A DNA stretch of 64,000 nucleotides from Clostridium sp. C8-1-8 (GCF_009928445.1 NZ_JAABNO010000002.1:310001-374000), one strand, 5' to 3'. Shown: positions 8,690 through 17,860, counted from the stretch's first letter. The notes: a model not told the origin generated them from the sequence alone. Numbers and translations are program-made.

Positions 8690-10252
8690 ATGTCGGAAGT
8701 TCTTTTAGAGATGAAAAATATTATTAAGACCTTTCCAGGTGTAAAAGCTCTAAATAATGTTAATTTAAAAGTTAAAAAAGGAGAGATTCATTCTTTAGTA
8801 GGGGAAAATGGGGCTGGTAAGTCTACTTTGATGAAGGTTTTAAGCGGAGTTTATCCTCATGGAACATATGAAGGAGATATTCTTTTTGATGGAAAGGTAT
8901 GTAGTTTTGCCAATATAAAAGAAAGTGAAAAGCTTGGAATTGTTATTATACATCAAGAGCTTGCCTTGATTCCATATCTATCTATAGCCGAGAACATATA
9001 TTTAGGAAATGAATTGAGTAAAAATAAACCTTTAAATCGTGGAGTTATTGACTGGACACAGACTAGATTATCAACCTCTGTACTTTTAAAATCTGTAGGG
9101 TTGGATGAGGACCCAGAGACCCCTATTATAAATCTTGGGGTAGGCAAACAGCAGTTAGTAGAAATAGCAAAGGCATTGTCTAAAAATGTACGACTTCTTA
9201 TTTTAGATGAACCTACAGCTGCTTTAAATGAAGATGATAGTGAAAACTTACTTAACCTTATGGTGGAGTTAAAGAATAAAGGAATCTCATGCATATTGAT
9301 ATCTCACAAATTAAATGAAGTTTCCAAGGTGGCTGATTCTATAACAATTTTAAGAGATGGAGCAACCATAGAAACAATAGATGTTGGTGATGAAAAAATA
9401 AGTGAAGACAGAATTATAAAGGGTATGGTTGGAAGAGATCTTACGGATCGTTTCCCAAAACGAGATAATGTAAAAATAGGAGAAGTATTTTTTGAAGTTA
9501 AGAATTGGGAGGTATATCACCCTTTACAGGAAGATAGAAAGATAATTGACAATGTAAATCTTAATATAAGAAAAGGTGAAGTTGTTGGAATAGCAGGACT
9601 TATGGGAGCAGGAAGAACTGAGTTTGCTATGAGTGTCTTTGGAAAATCCTATGGTAAAAAAATAAGTGGAAAAGTCATAAAAGATGGTAAAGAGCTGCAT
9701 CTAAATAATGTAAGCAAGGCTATCGAAAGTGGTATAGCTTACGTTACTGAGGATAGAAAGAGTGCAGGACTTATATTAATGGATGATATTAAGAAAAACA
9801 TTTCAATGGCTAACTTAAAAAAGATTACTAAAAATCTAGTTGTAAATGAAAATGAAGAAATCTTAGTTGCAGAAGATTTCAGAAATAAGATGAACATAAA
9901 ATCACCAAATGTATTTCAAGCTACAGGAAATCTAAGTGGAGGAAACCAGCAAAAGGTAGTACTTAGTAAATGGATTTTTACAGATCCAGATCTCCTTATA
10001 TTGGATGAGCCTACTAGAGGTATAGATGTAGGAGCTAAATATGAAATTTATACAATAATAAATAAGTTAGTTGAAGAGGGAAAAGGAGTACTTTTGATTT
10101 CTTCAGAGCTTCCTGAAGTATTAGGTATGTGTGACAGAATATACGTAATGAATGAAGGAAGGTTAGTAGGGGAGTTAGATGGTAAGGATGCCACTCAAGA
10201 AAAGATTATGAAATATATAGTTAATAATCATAGGGGGAAGGAAAATGGATAA
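8690..10252 (+). CDS. xylG: XylG-like sugar ABC transporter ATPase (two nucleotide-binding domains)
   Basis: 520 residues with two ABC domains. Domain 1 has Walker [10 protein letters not shown], a weak signature LGVGKQQ and Walker [13 protein letters not shown]. Domain 2 has an altered P-loop GLMGAGRTE (the usual Lys is Arg, as in many sugar importers of this family), a good signature LSGGNQQK and Walker [13 protein letters not shown]. An AAGGAG site precedes the ATG. Its 3' end overlaps the permease gene by 8 bases, indicating translational coupling. The inserted segment after the first domain (about 255-280) and overall length fit the XylG/MmsA group better than RbsA. Confidence 0.87.
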   Translation: MSEVLLEMKNIIKTFPGVKALNNVNLKVKKGEIHSLVGENGAGKSTLMKVLSGVYPHGTYEGDILFDGKVCSFANIKESEKLGIVIIHQELALIPYLSIAENIYLGNELSKNKPLNRGVIDWTQTRLSTSVLLKSVGLDEDPETPIINLGVGKQQLVEIAKALSKNVRLLILDEPTAALNEDDSENLLNLMVELKNKGISCILISHKLNEVSKVADSITILRDGATIETIDVGDEKISEDRIIKGMVGRDLTDRFPKRDNVKIGEVFFEVKNWEVYHPLQEDRKIIDNVNLNIRKGEVVGIAGLMGAGRTEFAMSVFGKSYGKKISGKVIKDGKELHLNNVSKAIESGIAYVTEDRKSAGLILMDDIKKNISMANLKKITKNLVVNENEEILVAEDFRNKMNIKSPNVFQATGNLSGGNQQKVVLSKWIFTDPDLLILDEPTRGIDVGAKYEIYTIINKLVEEGKGVLLISSELPEVLGMCDRIYVMNEGRLVGELDGKDATQEKIMKYIVNNHRGKENG

Positions 10253-11411
10253 TATAAAGAAAATATTTAAAAATAATATCAGACAATACGGAATGATAAT
10301 AGCATTAATATCTATAATAATTCTTTTTCAGATTTTGACCGGAGGTTCATTACTAAAACCTTTAAATGTTACTAATTTGATATTACAGAATAGTTATATA
10401 TTAGTACTAGCAATTGGAATGCTTTTAGTAATAGTTGACTTTAATGTAGATTTATCTGTTGGATCAGTAGCTGCCTTTATAGGAGCTTTAGCTGCAATTT
10501 TTATGGTAACTAATAAGATGCCTTTTATTTTAGCAATAGTAATAAGTTTGGTTGTTGGTGCAGTTATTGGAGCATTTCAAGGTTTTTGGGTATCATATGT
10601 TAAGATACCATCATTTATAGTAACTTTGGCTAGTATGCTTATCTTTAGAGGATTAACAATGATAACGCTAAAGGGACAATCTATAGGGCCTTTCCCTACA
10701 GGTTTTCAAAAGATAGCATCAGGTTTTATTCCAGATTTCTTTCATGGTAAGGGAATTCATATAACCACTGTTTTAATAGGAATAATAGGTTCGATAATAT
10801 ATATTATAAGTCAAATAAAGAAGAAACAAACTCAACAAAAATACGGTTTTGCACAAGAATCTATAGGGGTTTTTGTAGCAAAAATAGTAGTTGTGTTATT
10901 GGCTGTGAATGCCTTCACAATAGTACTTGCTGAGTATAGAGGGCTTCCAAATGTTCTTGTGTTATTATTTATACTTATTGCCGGATATACTTTCATTACA
11001 AGTAAAACTATAATAGGAAGAAGAATATACGCAGTTGGAGGAAATGAAAAAGCAGCTGCCTTATCTGGTATTAAGACTAAGAAAGTTACTTTCTGGGTAT
11101 TTATTAACATGGGAGTTCTAGCAGCTTTATCTGGTCTAGTTTTTGCAGCAAGACTTAATGCTGGTACACCTAAGGCGGGTAATGGATTTGAGCTTGATGC
11201 CATTGCAGCTTGTTATATAGGTGGAGCTTCCGCTAGTGGTGGAGTAGGTACTATAATAGGAGCAATTATTGGTGGTTTAGTTATGGGAGTAATGAATAAC
11301 GGTATGTCTCTTGTAGGCTTAGGTATTGACTGGCAACAAGCTATAAAAGGTATGGTATTACTTCTTGCAGTTGCTTTTGACATATACACTAAATCAAAAA
11401 GTGGTAAATAA
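10245..11411 (+). CDS. xylH: XylH-like sugar ABC transporter permease
   Basis: Membrane subunit of the XylFGH-like importer, 388 residues with about ten to twelve hydrophobic segments. It is longer than RbsC because of an extra central pair of membrane segments (about residues 170-250), which is typical of XylH. The C-terminal block [20 protein letters not shown] followed by [13 protein letters not shown] is characteristic. The ATG lies inside the last codons of xylG (8-base overlap). It completes a three-gene importer in which all components are present and intact. Confidence 0.88.
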   Translation: MDNIKKIFKNNIRQYGMIIALISIIILFQILTGGSLLKPLNVTNLILQNSYILVLAIGMLLVIVDFNVDLSVGSVAAFIGALAAIFMVTNKMPFILAIVISLVVGAVIGAFQGFWVSYVKIPSFIVTLASMLIFRGLTMITLKGQSIGPFPTGFQKIASGFIPDFFHGKGIHITTVLIGIIGSIIYIISQIKKKQTQQKYGFAQESIGVFVAKIVVVLLAVNAFTIVLAEYRGLPNVLVLLFILIAGYTFITSKTIIGRRIYAVGGNEKAAALSGIKTKKVTFWVFINMGVLAALSGLVFAARLNAGTPKAGNGFELDAIAACYIGGASASGGVGTIIGAIIGGLVMGVMNNGMSLVGLGIDWQQAIKGMVLLLAVAFDIYTKSKSGK

Positions 11412-11449
11412 TTAAAAAGCTTTTTAACATTACTTTAATGATTAGTTAA

Positions 11450-11502
11450 AAGACGTACTATTTTATATTGGAACACTGTTCTAATATAAAGTAGTACGTC
11501 TT
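11450..11502 (+). terminator. 22-bp hairpin after the xylFGH-like operon
   Basis: Arms 11450-11471 and 11481-11502 pair over 22 positions with two G-U pairs and a 9-nt loop (aacactgtt). It lies 38 bases past the permease stop. No T-run follows on plus (ttaaaagttt), so it may be a 3'-stability hairpin rather than a strong intrinsic terminator. Confidence 0.5.
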
Positions 11503-11530
11503 AAAAGTTTAACTGATTCCAATAATATTG

Positions 11531-11605
11531 ATGAAATTAAGTGGTTAGTTGTTATATGAGGTGGTTAATTAAAACATAGGTTCACCGACCACTTGATTTC
11601 AACAG
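11531..11605. repeat. Internally deleted copy of a MITE-like palindromic repeat
   Basis: An 11531-11545 arm (atgaaattaagtggt) pairs imperfectly with an arm at about 11588-11601 (accacttgatttca). On the minus strand, 11575-11603 matches 61055-61083 of the longer element at 24 of 29 positions. The other end shares aaattaagtggt and tatatgag with the right end of that element. It therefore looks like the same repeat family with the middle lost. Confidence 0.5.
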
Positions 11606-11644
11606 AGTAATTTGAAAGAATCAAAAGTTTTTGAGTAAAATTAT

Positions 11645-12076
11645 TTATTGTTCACTTTTTATAGCTTCATTTAAAGTGTGCCAGGCTAAAACTGCACATT
11701 TAACTCTAGCAGGCATATTAGATATATTTTTGAATATAAGAGCATCTTCTAATTTTTCTAGCTCTTCATCATCAGTGATATCTTTCTTAATCATAGAAAT
11801 AAATGTGTTTACTAGCTCTAAAGCTTCAGTTTTTCTTTTTCCTTTAATAAGGTCTATCATTATTGAAGTTGAAGCTTGAGAGATGGCGCAGCCTGTTCCT
11901 GTGAAAGCTGCATCTTTTATATAATCACCTTCAAATTTAATTTCAAGTTGTATTTCATCACCACAACTAGGATTATGGCCTTTTTCTACTCTATCTAGTT
12001 CTTCAAGATGACGCTTATTTCTAGTTGAATTGTTGTGTTCCATTATTAATTGCGTATAAATATTACTCAGATCCAT
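11645..12076 (-). CDS. sufU: SufU-type iron-sulfur assembly / sulfur-transfer protein
   Basis: This 143-residue NifU/IscU-fold protein of the Firmicutes SUF system accepts sulfur from SufS and probably carries a zinc ion. The three conserved cysteines are visible: NPSCGDEI, GTGCAISQAS and VKCAVLAW. I start at the ATG at 12076 (MDLSNIYTQL), with AGGAGG ten bases upstream; the in-frame ATG seven codons earlier overlaps that site. The start lies inside the 3' end of sufS (14-base overlap). It is the last gene of sufCBDSU. Confidence 0.93.
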   Translation of the reverse strand: MDLSNIYTQLIMEHNNSTRNKRHLEELDRVEKGHNPSCGDEIQLEIKFEGDYIKDAAFTGTGCAISQASTSIMIDLIKGKRKTEALELVNTFISMIKKDITDDEELEKLEDALIFKNISNMPARVKCAVLAWHTLNEAIKSEQ

Positions 12077-13289
12077 AACCAAATAACCTCCTAGCATACT
12101 CTAGTGCAGAAACTAAAGCATCTATATCTTCCTTATTATTGTAGACTGAAACGCTAAGTCTGCAAGTGGAATTTATATTAAGATATCTCATTAGCGGTTG
12201 GGCACAGTGATTTCCAGCTCTTACACACACACCTTTTGAATCAAGAATAGTTGCTAAGTCATGAGGATGTATACCATCAATGGTAAATGATATTACTGAT
12301 CCTAAAAGATCCTTATTACTTGTGGTATAAATCTTTACAAAGCCTAATTCATTTAGTTTGTCATAAGCATAGGATATAATCTCATGCTCATGCTTCATTA
12401 TATTTTCTATACCAATGGAATTTATAAAGTCAATAGCTTCAGACAAACCTATTACACCTTCAACATTTTGAGTTCCACCTTCAAACTTATGAGGTAATTC
12501 ATCAAAGGTTGTTTCTTGTTCGTATACATATTCAACCATGTCGCCACCGTAAAGGAATGGAGGCATTTCTTCAAGAAGTTCCTGTTTTCCATATAAAACA
12601 CCGATACCCATAGGAGCAAACATTTTATGACCGGAAAAAACTAAGAAATCTGCATCTAATTTTTGTAAATCTACTTTTCTGTGAGCTATGCTCTGAGCAG
12701 CATCTACAACAACCTTTGCACCTACAGCATGGGCTTTATGAATAATATACTCAACAGGATTTAAAGTGCCTAAGACATTTGATGCATGGCCTATAGCAAC
12801 AAGCTTTGTTTTTGATGTTATCTTTTTATCTATTTCTTCTTGAGTATACTCATAGTCGGGGCTTAAATAGAAGTAGTTTAATTTGCAACCTTTAGCTTTA
12901 GCTATTTGTTGCCAAGGAATAAGGTTTGAGTGGTGTTCAGTTATTCCTATAACTATTTCATCATCTTTGTTTAGCTTAAAGTTACCGTAAGAGTAGGCTA
13001 TAAGGTTAAGAGCTTCAGTGGTACCTTTGGTAAAGATAACTTCCTTAGAAGACTTTGCGTTTATAAATTCCTTAACCTTTTCTCTTCCTTGCTCAAAACT
13101 ATCGGTAGCCATAACGCTTAAAGCATAAGCACCTCTATGGGGATTTGCATTTATTTCCCTGTAGTATTTATTCAAAGCTTCTATTACAGAAACTGGCTTT
13201 TGAGTGGTGGCAGCACTATCAAGATATACCACTGGCAAGCCGTTAAAACTTTGATCTAAAATAGGAAATAGTTCTTTTAAGTTATTCAC
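12063..13289 (-). CDS. sufS: SufS cysteine desulfurase
   Basis: Class V aminotransferase-fold PLP enzyme, 408 residues, that converts cysteine to alanine and passes persulfide sulfur to SufU. Seen: the PLP lysine motif VFSGHKMFAPMG, the aldimine-region HHSNLIPW, and the catalytic cysteine loop RAGNHCAQPLM, which is the short group II loop typical of SufS rather than IscS/NifS. The start overlaps the sufD stop by 8 bases and the end overlaps sufU, so the operon is tightly coupled. Confidence 0.95.
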   Translation of the reverse strand: MNNLKELFPILDQSFNGLPVVYLDSAATTQKPVSVIEALNKYYREINANPHRGAYALSVMATDSFEQGREKVKEFINAKSSKEVIFTKGTTEALNLIAYSYGNFKLNKDDEIVIGITEHHSNLIPWQQIAKAKGCKLNYFYLSPDYEYTQEEIDKKITSKTKLVAIGHASNVLGTLNPVEYIIHKAHAVGAKVVVDAAQSIAHRKVDLQKLDADFLVFSGHKMFAPMGIGVLYGKQELLEEMPPFLYGGDMVEYVYEQETTFDELPHKFEGGTQNVEGVIGLSEAIDFINSIGIENIMKHEHEIISYAYDKLNELGFVKIYTTSNKDLLGSVISFTIDGIHPHDLATILDSKGVCVRAGNHCAQPLMRYLNINSTCRLSVSVYNNKEDIDALVSALEYARRLFGYGSE

Positions 13290-14391
13290 TTTGAAGCCTG
13301 TTCTTTACAGAATCCATTAATTGCTGCCTTAGATCTTCTACTGGAATCTTATCTATTATTGGTGTTAGATAACCTTCAATCATAAGCTTCTTAGCATTTA
13401 TTTCACTTATACCTCTGCTCATAAGATAAAATAGAGCATCTTCATCTATCTTACCTGCGGATGCAGCATGCTGTCCTTCAACATCATGCTCTTCACAAAG
13501 TAGAAGTGGAATGGAATTATTTCTAGCATTTTTAGAAAGAAGCATTACATACTCTTCCTCCGAACCCTTAGACTTTGAAGCACCGGTTTTAAAATCAAGT
13601 GTTCCTCTAAAAGTCTTCTTAGCCTTATCTGATAAAACACCTTTTACATCTATATTACTAGAAGTCTTCTTTCCTAGGTGAGTCATTTTGTAATTAATAT
13701 CTATTAATCTATCACAATCACCGTAATACACTGACTCTATAGTGCTTTCGCTGTTATCTCCTGAAAGTACAGAAGAGTAATTGGTAATCGCCTTTTTAGC
13801 ACCTAGTTCTATAGGGACTAAATTAACCTTAGCGCCTTCTTCAACCATAGAGAACATTGAATTAAAATGATTAGTATTATAATTTAAGTTTTGAACTACA
13901 TAAAGATTAATAGTAGCTCCCTTTTTAGCCAGTATTTTAGTTAATCCATTGTGGTAGTAAGCTTCCTCATCCTTAGAAGTATATTTAACTAATATACTTA
14001 CTGTACTGTTTTCTTCCGCAAATATTAAACTTTTATCTATAAGCTTAGGGTTCTTAGTATCTAGTTCATAATTTATATAAATTAATTCATCAACAGTTTT
14101 GTTAGCTGGTACAGTTAGAGCAAAGCCGGCGTTGCTTGCTTCTATAATTTCTTCAAGCTGTATTTTTGAAACTCCTTCATAATCACTATTGCTAAATAGC
14201 GCTTCCAAAGTTTGTGCCTTTGTTATGGGATGAAGGGAGTATTCTGGAGTTTCTTTGAATTCACAATATTCTCTTCCATAATTTGCATCAGGTATATTTA
14301 TTTCTTCCTTTAAAGAAACACTGTTTATCTTAAGCCATCTAAATGTGCTTACAGGTATTTGATTTAACTCTTTTAAAATCTTGTTTTCCAA
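13282..14391 (-). CDS. sufD: SufD Fe-S scaffold subunit
   Basis: This 369-residue beta-helix protein is the partner of SufB in the SufBCD scaffold. The C-terminal block is diagnostic of the SufB/SufD family: EEHDVEGQHAASAGKIDEDA and LFYLMSRGISEINAKKLMIEG. It is shorter than SufB and lacks the SufB-specific N-terminal region. It lies 13 bases downstream of sufB and overlaps sufS. The SufD His used in cluster assembly of the SufBCD complex is probably the one in GQHAAS. Confidence 0.93.
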   Translation of the reverse strand: MENKILKELNQIPVSTFRWLKINSVSLKEEINIPDANYGREYCEFKETPEYSLHPITKAQTLEALFSNSDYEGVSKIQLEEIIEASNAGFALTVPANKTVDELIYINYELDTKNPKLIDKSLIFAEENSTVSILVKYTSKDEEAYYHNGLTKILAKKGATINLYVVQNLNYNTNHFNSMFSMVEEGAKVNLVPIELGAKKAITNYSSVLSGDNSESTIESVYYGDCDRLIDINYKMTHLGKKTSSNIDVKGVLSDKAKKTFRGTLDFKTGASKSKGSEEEYVMLLSKNARNNSIPLLLCEEHDVEGQHAASAGKIDEDALFYLMSRGISEINAKKLMIEGYLTPIIDKIPVEDLRQQLMDSVKNRLQSE

Positions 14392-14404
14392 TCTTCACCC
14401 CTCC

Positions 14405-15805
14405 TTATCCTATTGTGCCTTCAAGCTCAATATTAATTAGATTATTCATTTCTACAGCATATTCTAGAGGAAGTTCCTTTGTGATAGGATCTACGAAACC
14501 TCTTACTATCATTGCTTTTGCTTCTTCTTCATCTATACCTCTGCTCATCAAGTAGAATATAGCCTCGTCGCTTATTCTTCCTATCTTAGCTTCGTGTCCG
14601 ATATCTACTTCATCATTTTCAATCTGTATTACAGGTATTGTGTCTGACTTTGATTTGCTGTCTAGCATCAATGATTCACAAGATACATAAGATTTGGAAT
14701 TCACAGCATTGCTATTAATTTTTACTACACCTCTGTAAACAGCAGTTCCTCCATCTTTTGAAATAGATTTTGAATGGATGGTTGAAGAAGTGTTTGGAGC
14801 AGCGTGAACCACCTTAGTTCCTGTATCAAGGGTTTGACCGCTTGCAGCAAAAGTTATGCCGGTAAACTCAGATTTAGCACCTTCACCTTTTAATATACTC
14901 ATTGGGTAAAGCATAGAAACCTTTGAACCAAAGGATCCAGATACCCATTCTATAGTACCATTCTTTTCTACAACACATCTTTTTGTGTTAAGATTTAACA
15001 TGTTTCTAGACCAGTTTTCAATAGTTGAATATCTTAGTTTTGCATCTTCTCTCACGAAGAGTTCTACGCATCCAGCATGTAGGTTAGTTACACTATATTT
15101 TGGAGCTGAGCAGCCTTCTATAAAGTGAAGTTTTGCTCCCTTTTCTACAATTATAAGAGTATGTTCAAACTGACCAGAACCAGGAGAGTTTAATCTGAAG
15201 TAGCTTTGAAGTGGAATATCTACTTGAACTCCTTCAGGAACATACACAAAGGAGCCACCAGACCAAACAGCACCATGAAGTGCAGCAAACTTATGATCAC
15301 TAGGAGGAACAAGTTTCATAAAGTGTTCTCTAACTATATCTTCATAGTCTCTAACAGCAGTTTCCATGTCTGTATATACTACGCCTTGTTTAACTAGCTC
15401 TTCCTTAACATTGTGGTAAACAACCTCTGAATCGTACTGAGCACCTACACCGGCTAGTGATTCTCTCTCAGCCTGAGGTATTCCAAGTCTTTCGAAAGTG
15501 CTTTTTATATCTTCAGGAACCTTATCCCAAGAACCAGTCATAGGAGTGTCAGGCTTAACATAGGTTACTATATTATCCATATCAAGTTCGCTTATATCTG
15601 GTCCCCAAGTTGGTACAGATATAGAATTATATATTTTTAAGGATTTAAGTCTAAAGTTTAACATCCATTCAGGTTCATTCTTTTCCTTTGATATGTTAAT
15701 TATGATATCTTCAGTTAATCCCTTTTCTGACTTGTAACTAAAATTGTCTTCATTATAGATATCGTAAATACCTCTATCTATATCCTCAACATATGTTTTA
15801 CTCAT
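14405..15805 (-). CDS. sufB: SufB Fe-S scaffold subunit
   Basis: Core scaffold of SufBCD, 466 residues. Characteristic segments seen are PEWMLNFRLKSL near the N-terminus, VPEGVQVDIPLQSYFR, HFIEGCSAPKY, the cysteine in VSCESLMLDSKSKSDTIP, and NDEVDIGHEAKIGRISDEA near the C-terminus, all standard for SufB. It lies 8 bases after sufC and 13 before sufD. Length and motifs are normal. Confidence 0.96.
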   Translation of the reverse strand: MSKTYVEDIDRGIYDIYNEDNFSYKSEKGLTEDIIINISKEKNEPEWMLNFRLKSLKIYNSISVPTWGPDISELDMDNIVTYVKPDTPMTGSWDKVPEDIKSTFERLGIPQAERESLAGVGAQYDSEVVYHNVKEELVKQGVVYTDMETAVRDYEDIVREHFMKLVPPSDHKFAALHGAVWSGGSFVYVPEGVQVDIPLQSYFRLNSPGSGQFEHTLIIVEKGAKLHFIEGCSAPKYSVTNLHAGCVELFVREDAKLRYSTIENWSRNMLNLNTKRCVVEKNGTIEWVSGSFGSKVSMLYPMSILKGEGAKSEFTGITFAASGQTLDTGTKVVHAAPNTSSTIHSKSISKDGGTAVYRGVVKINSNAVNSKSYVSCESLMLDSKSKSDTIPVIQIENDEVDIGHEAKIGRISDEAIFYLMSRGIDEEEAKAMIVRGFVDPITKELPLEYAVEMNNLINIELEGTIG

Positions 15806-15813
15806 CTCATCAC

Positions 15814-16566
15814 CTACTTATTTATCTCACTTAGGAATTTTTCAAAACCGTTAGTGTTTATTTCTTCTACCAATGAAGCATCGCCAGTATGAATTATCTT
15901 GCCATCTACTAGTACGTGGACAAAATCTGGAGTAATATGCTCTAGTATTTTTGTATTATGAGTTATTATAAGCATTGAATTATTCTCATTCTTATACATG
16001 CTTACACCTTGAGATACAAGTTTTACTGCATCTACATCTAGACCTGAATCAGTTTCGTCTAAGATTGCTAGTTTAGGTTCAAGGAGGATCATTTGAAGAA
16101 TTTCATTTTTCTTCTTTTCACCACCAGAAAAACCTACATTTAAATATCTTTCTGCGTATTCTTTATTGATTTTTAATAAATCCATTTTCTTTTGAAGCTT
16201 CATATTAAAACTCAAATAGCTTATTTGCTTATCTTCAATATTAGATTTTGCGGTTCTTATAAAGTTTTCTACTGTTATACCAGGTACTTCTTCAGGAGCT
16301 TGGAAGGATAAAAATATACCTTTCTTAGCTCTTGCATCTGGTTTAAGCTCGTTGATTGTTTCACCTTCAAATACAATATCACCATCTGTTACAGAATACT
16401 TAGGGTGACCCATTATTGTGTTTGCTAGTGTAGACTTACCAGCTCCGTTAGGTCCCATAACAACATGAACCTCACCTTTATTTATCTTTAGGTTTAACCC
16501 TTTTAATATTTCCTTATCATCAACCTTTGTTTTAAGGTTATTAATTTCCAAAAGTAAATCTTTCAT
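15814..16566 (-). CDS. sufC: SufC ATPase of the SufBCD complex
   Basis: ABC-type ATPase of 250 residues without membrane partner, driving conformational change in SufBD. Walker [13 protein letters not shown], signature FSGGEKKKNE and Walker B LAILDETDSGLD are present (the DETDSGLD form is specific to SufC). I use the ATG at 16566 (MKDLLLEINN) behind GAGGTG; a TTG five codons earlier overlaps that ribosome site. It is the first gene of the operon and follows a good promoter on minus. Confidence 0.95.
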   Translation of the reverse strand: MKDLLLEINNLKTKVDDKEILKGLNLKINKGEVHVVMGPNGAGKSTLANTIMGHPKYSVTDGDIVFEGETINELKPDARAKKGIFLSFQAPEEVPGITVENFIRTAKSNIEDKQISYLSFNMKLQKKMDLLKINKEYAERYLNVGFSGGEKKKNEILQMILLEPKLAILDETDSGLDVDAVKLVSQGVSMYKNENNSMLIITHNTKILEHITPDFVHVLVDGKIIHTGDASLVEEINTNGFEKFLSEINK

Positions 16567-16620
16567 TTCATCGCACCTCAATTTCTTAATGTAGAGTGTT
16601 TTACTCTGAATTATATTTAA

Positions 16621-16649
16621 ATCATAGCACTATGTGGGAATTTAGTCAA
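16621..16649 (-). promoter_or_regulatory. Promoter of the suf operon
   Basis: Read on minus: -35 TTGACT (16644-16649), 17-bp spacer, -10 TATGAT (16621-16626), about 55 bases upstream of the sufC start. No Rrf2/IscR-type gene is adjacent and no clear operator was recognised. Confidence 0.7.
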
Positions 16650-16774
16650 TATTGCTTGATTCCATTTAATTTCAATATAGTATTTCCCAGTTTTTAAATA
16701 GTAATGCAAATAATAAGAAGAAAGATGTATAAATATTTAACTTGCAGTCAAAAATACCCAATAGAGGTGATTAT

Positions 16775-17365
16775 ATGAAGAAAAATTTATTGAAAATATC
16801 AATATTTATATTGCTTTCTTCTGCAGTATTTATTTTGAGCTATTATCTTACAAAATCATATTATCTTGCAGATAAAAAGACCAATGGCAATAATGTTTTG
16901 TATAACTCTGAAAATGGATATTTGAAGGATGATATGAAATTGGTACTTAAATCTAAAAGTAAGGATTCTGAACAGTTTATAATCGATGGAGAATATACTG
17001 TAAAAGAACTAAAAAAAGATTTGGGAATAGAACAAGGTCTTAAAAAAGATGATTTAGTAAATCACTTTAAAGCGCTTAGTTATTCAATAGAAAGTATGGA
17101 TGACTCTCAGATTATACTTAGCAGATCTTTTATAAACAAGCTGCAACCTAATAAATATTATTTAGGAGAGAAAAATGATTTTTTTGCTATATATAAGACT
17201 GACTCTAAAGGAGTGCCTTATATAGAAAATGCTTCAAAAGACATATTTGCAGATAAGAAAAAGGTAAGTTCTTTACCTGAACAAGATAAGAAGGATATAG
17301 TAAACTTTAAGATGCAATTTAAAACAAGAGATGATGCAGAGGAAGCTGCAAGCGGATACTTTTAA
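16775..17365 (+). CDS. BofC-like membrane-anchored protein
   Basis: 196 residues: one N-terminal membrane segment (about residues 6-25), then an extracytoplasmic domain. The C-terminal part (NKYYLGEKNDFFAIYKTDSK, then KGVPYIENAS, VSSLPEQDKKDIV and a final RDDAEEAASGYF) follows the pattern of the BofC C-terminal domain, in which a G..n-aIY segment is followed by a L-P-xx-D pattern and a terminal helix. In Bacillus subtilis bofC also lies directly upstream of ruvA-ruvB, where it inhibits SpoIVB signalling in the sigma-K checkpoint. Family and position agree, but similarity was judged by eye. Start chosen at 16775 behind AGAGGTG. Function here is inferred. Confidence 0.55.
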   Translation: MKKNLLKISIFILLSSAVFILSYYLTKSYYLADKKTNGNNVLYNSENGYLKDDMKLVLKSKSKDSEQFIIDGEYTVKELKKDLGIEQGLKKDDLVNHFKALSYSIESMDDSQIILSRSFINKLQPNKYYLGEKNDFFAIYKTDSKGVPYIENASKDIFADKKKVSSLPEQDKKDIVNFKMQFKTRDDAEEAASGYF

Positions 17366-17369
17366 ATAA

Positions 17370-17432
17370 GACATCTTTTTTGTAAAGATGTACTAAAAAT
17401 CTCACTGAATAGATTACTTCAGTGAGATTTTC
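17370..17432 (+). terminator. Tandem hairpins after the BofC-like gene
   Basis: A first small stem (acatcttt/aaagatgt) starts five bases past the stop. A second, stronger stem follows, aatctcactgaa with ttcagtgagatt (12 bp), followed by ttcgct with few Ts on plus. On minus the stem is followed by a short U-run-like ttttta. Together they probably end the bofC-like transcript. Confidence 0.7.
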
Positions 17433-17581
17433 GCTATTTGTGGATATAAAAATTATAATTATAATTTTTATATCTTTTATTTTCTAATACGAGAAAATTA
17501 CATTTTAGATAAAGCTTTGGATACTTATTGTTTAGATAACTTAAATGAATTTATTAGATAAAAAATAAAAAAAGAGAAATT

Positions 17582-17644
17582 ATGTCTCCTGCCAGAATTT
17601 CTTCGAATACATTTAGAAAAGTAAGATTTGCAAAAAAATGCTGA
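17582..17644 (+). CDS. Candidate arginine/lysine-rich micro-ORF, copy 1
   Basis: A 20-codon ORF with product MSPARISSNTFRKVRFAKKC. The same element, in the same frame, occurs upstream of valS (53125-53193): 14 of the first 19 residues and 49 of 59 bases match. The stop codon runs straight into a hairpin (gctgaagt/actttagc, 17640-17660) followed by tgctttttt, an intrinsic terminator. The ribosome site is weak (aaagagaa). Almost all shared residues use identical codons, so conservation may be at RNA rather than peptide level. I do not recognise the family. Confidence 0.35.
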   Translation: MSPARISSNTFRKVRFAKKC

Positions 17645-17670
17645 AGTAGGGCACTTTAGCTGCTTTTTTA
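17640..17670 (+). terminator. Intrinsic terminator following the micro-ORF
   Basis: The stem gctgaagt / actttagc (one G-U pair) has loop agggc and is followed by tgctttttta. It begins at the last codon of the micro-ORF and suggests the element is a short transcription unit, or a leader attenuator, in the 495-bp gap before ruvA. The rest of that gap (17433-17581 and 17671-17860) shows only an AT palindrome at about 17447-17473 and the ruvA leader; no tRNA or known riboswitch was seen. Confidence 0.6.
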
Positions 17671-17860
17671 CTTGTTAAATTGTTAAGAATTTATAGGATT
17701 TATCAATGATTGAGGTGGATGCTAAGGAGGAATCTGCTATCGAGTTAGTGCAAGATTAAAAGTGAGTTATCTTAAAATTTCCTCTGTTGATAAAAGTAAG
17801 TTAAAATGTTAAAGTAATATGTAGGTTTGAAACTACTGAAGTGCATTTGGAGGGGTTAAA

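Noticed and set aside
17496-17516. A 21-base near-identity (20 matches) with 36020-36040, containing attttagataaagct
   Set aside because: In such AT-rich DNA a match of this length and composition is expected about once in 64 kb by chance, and flanks do not align.
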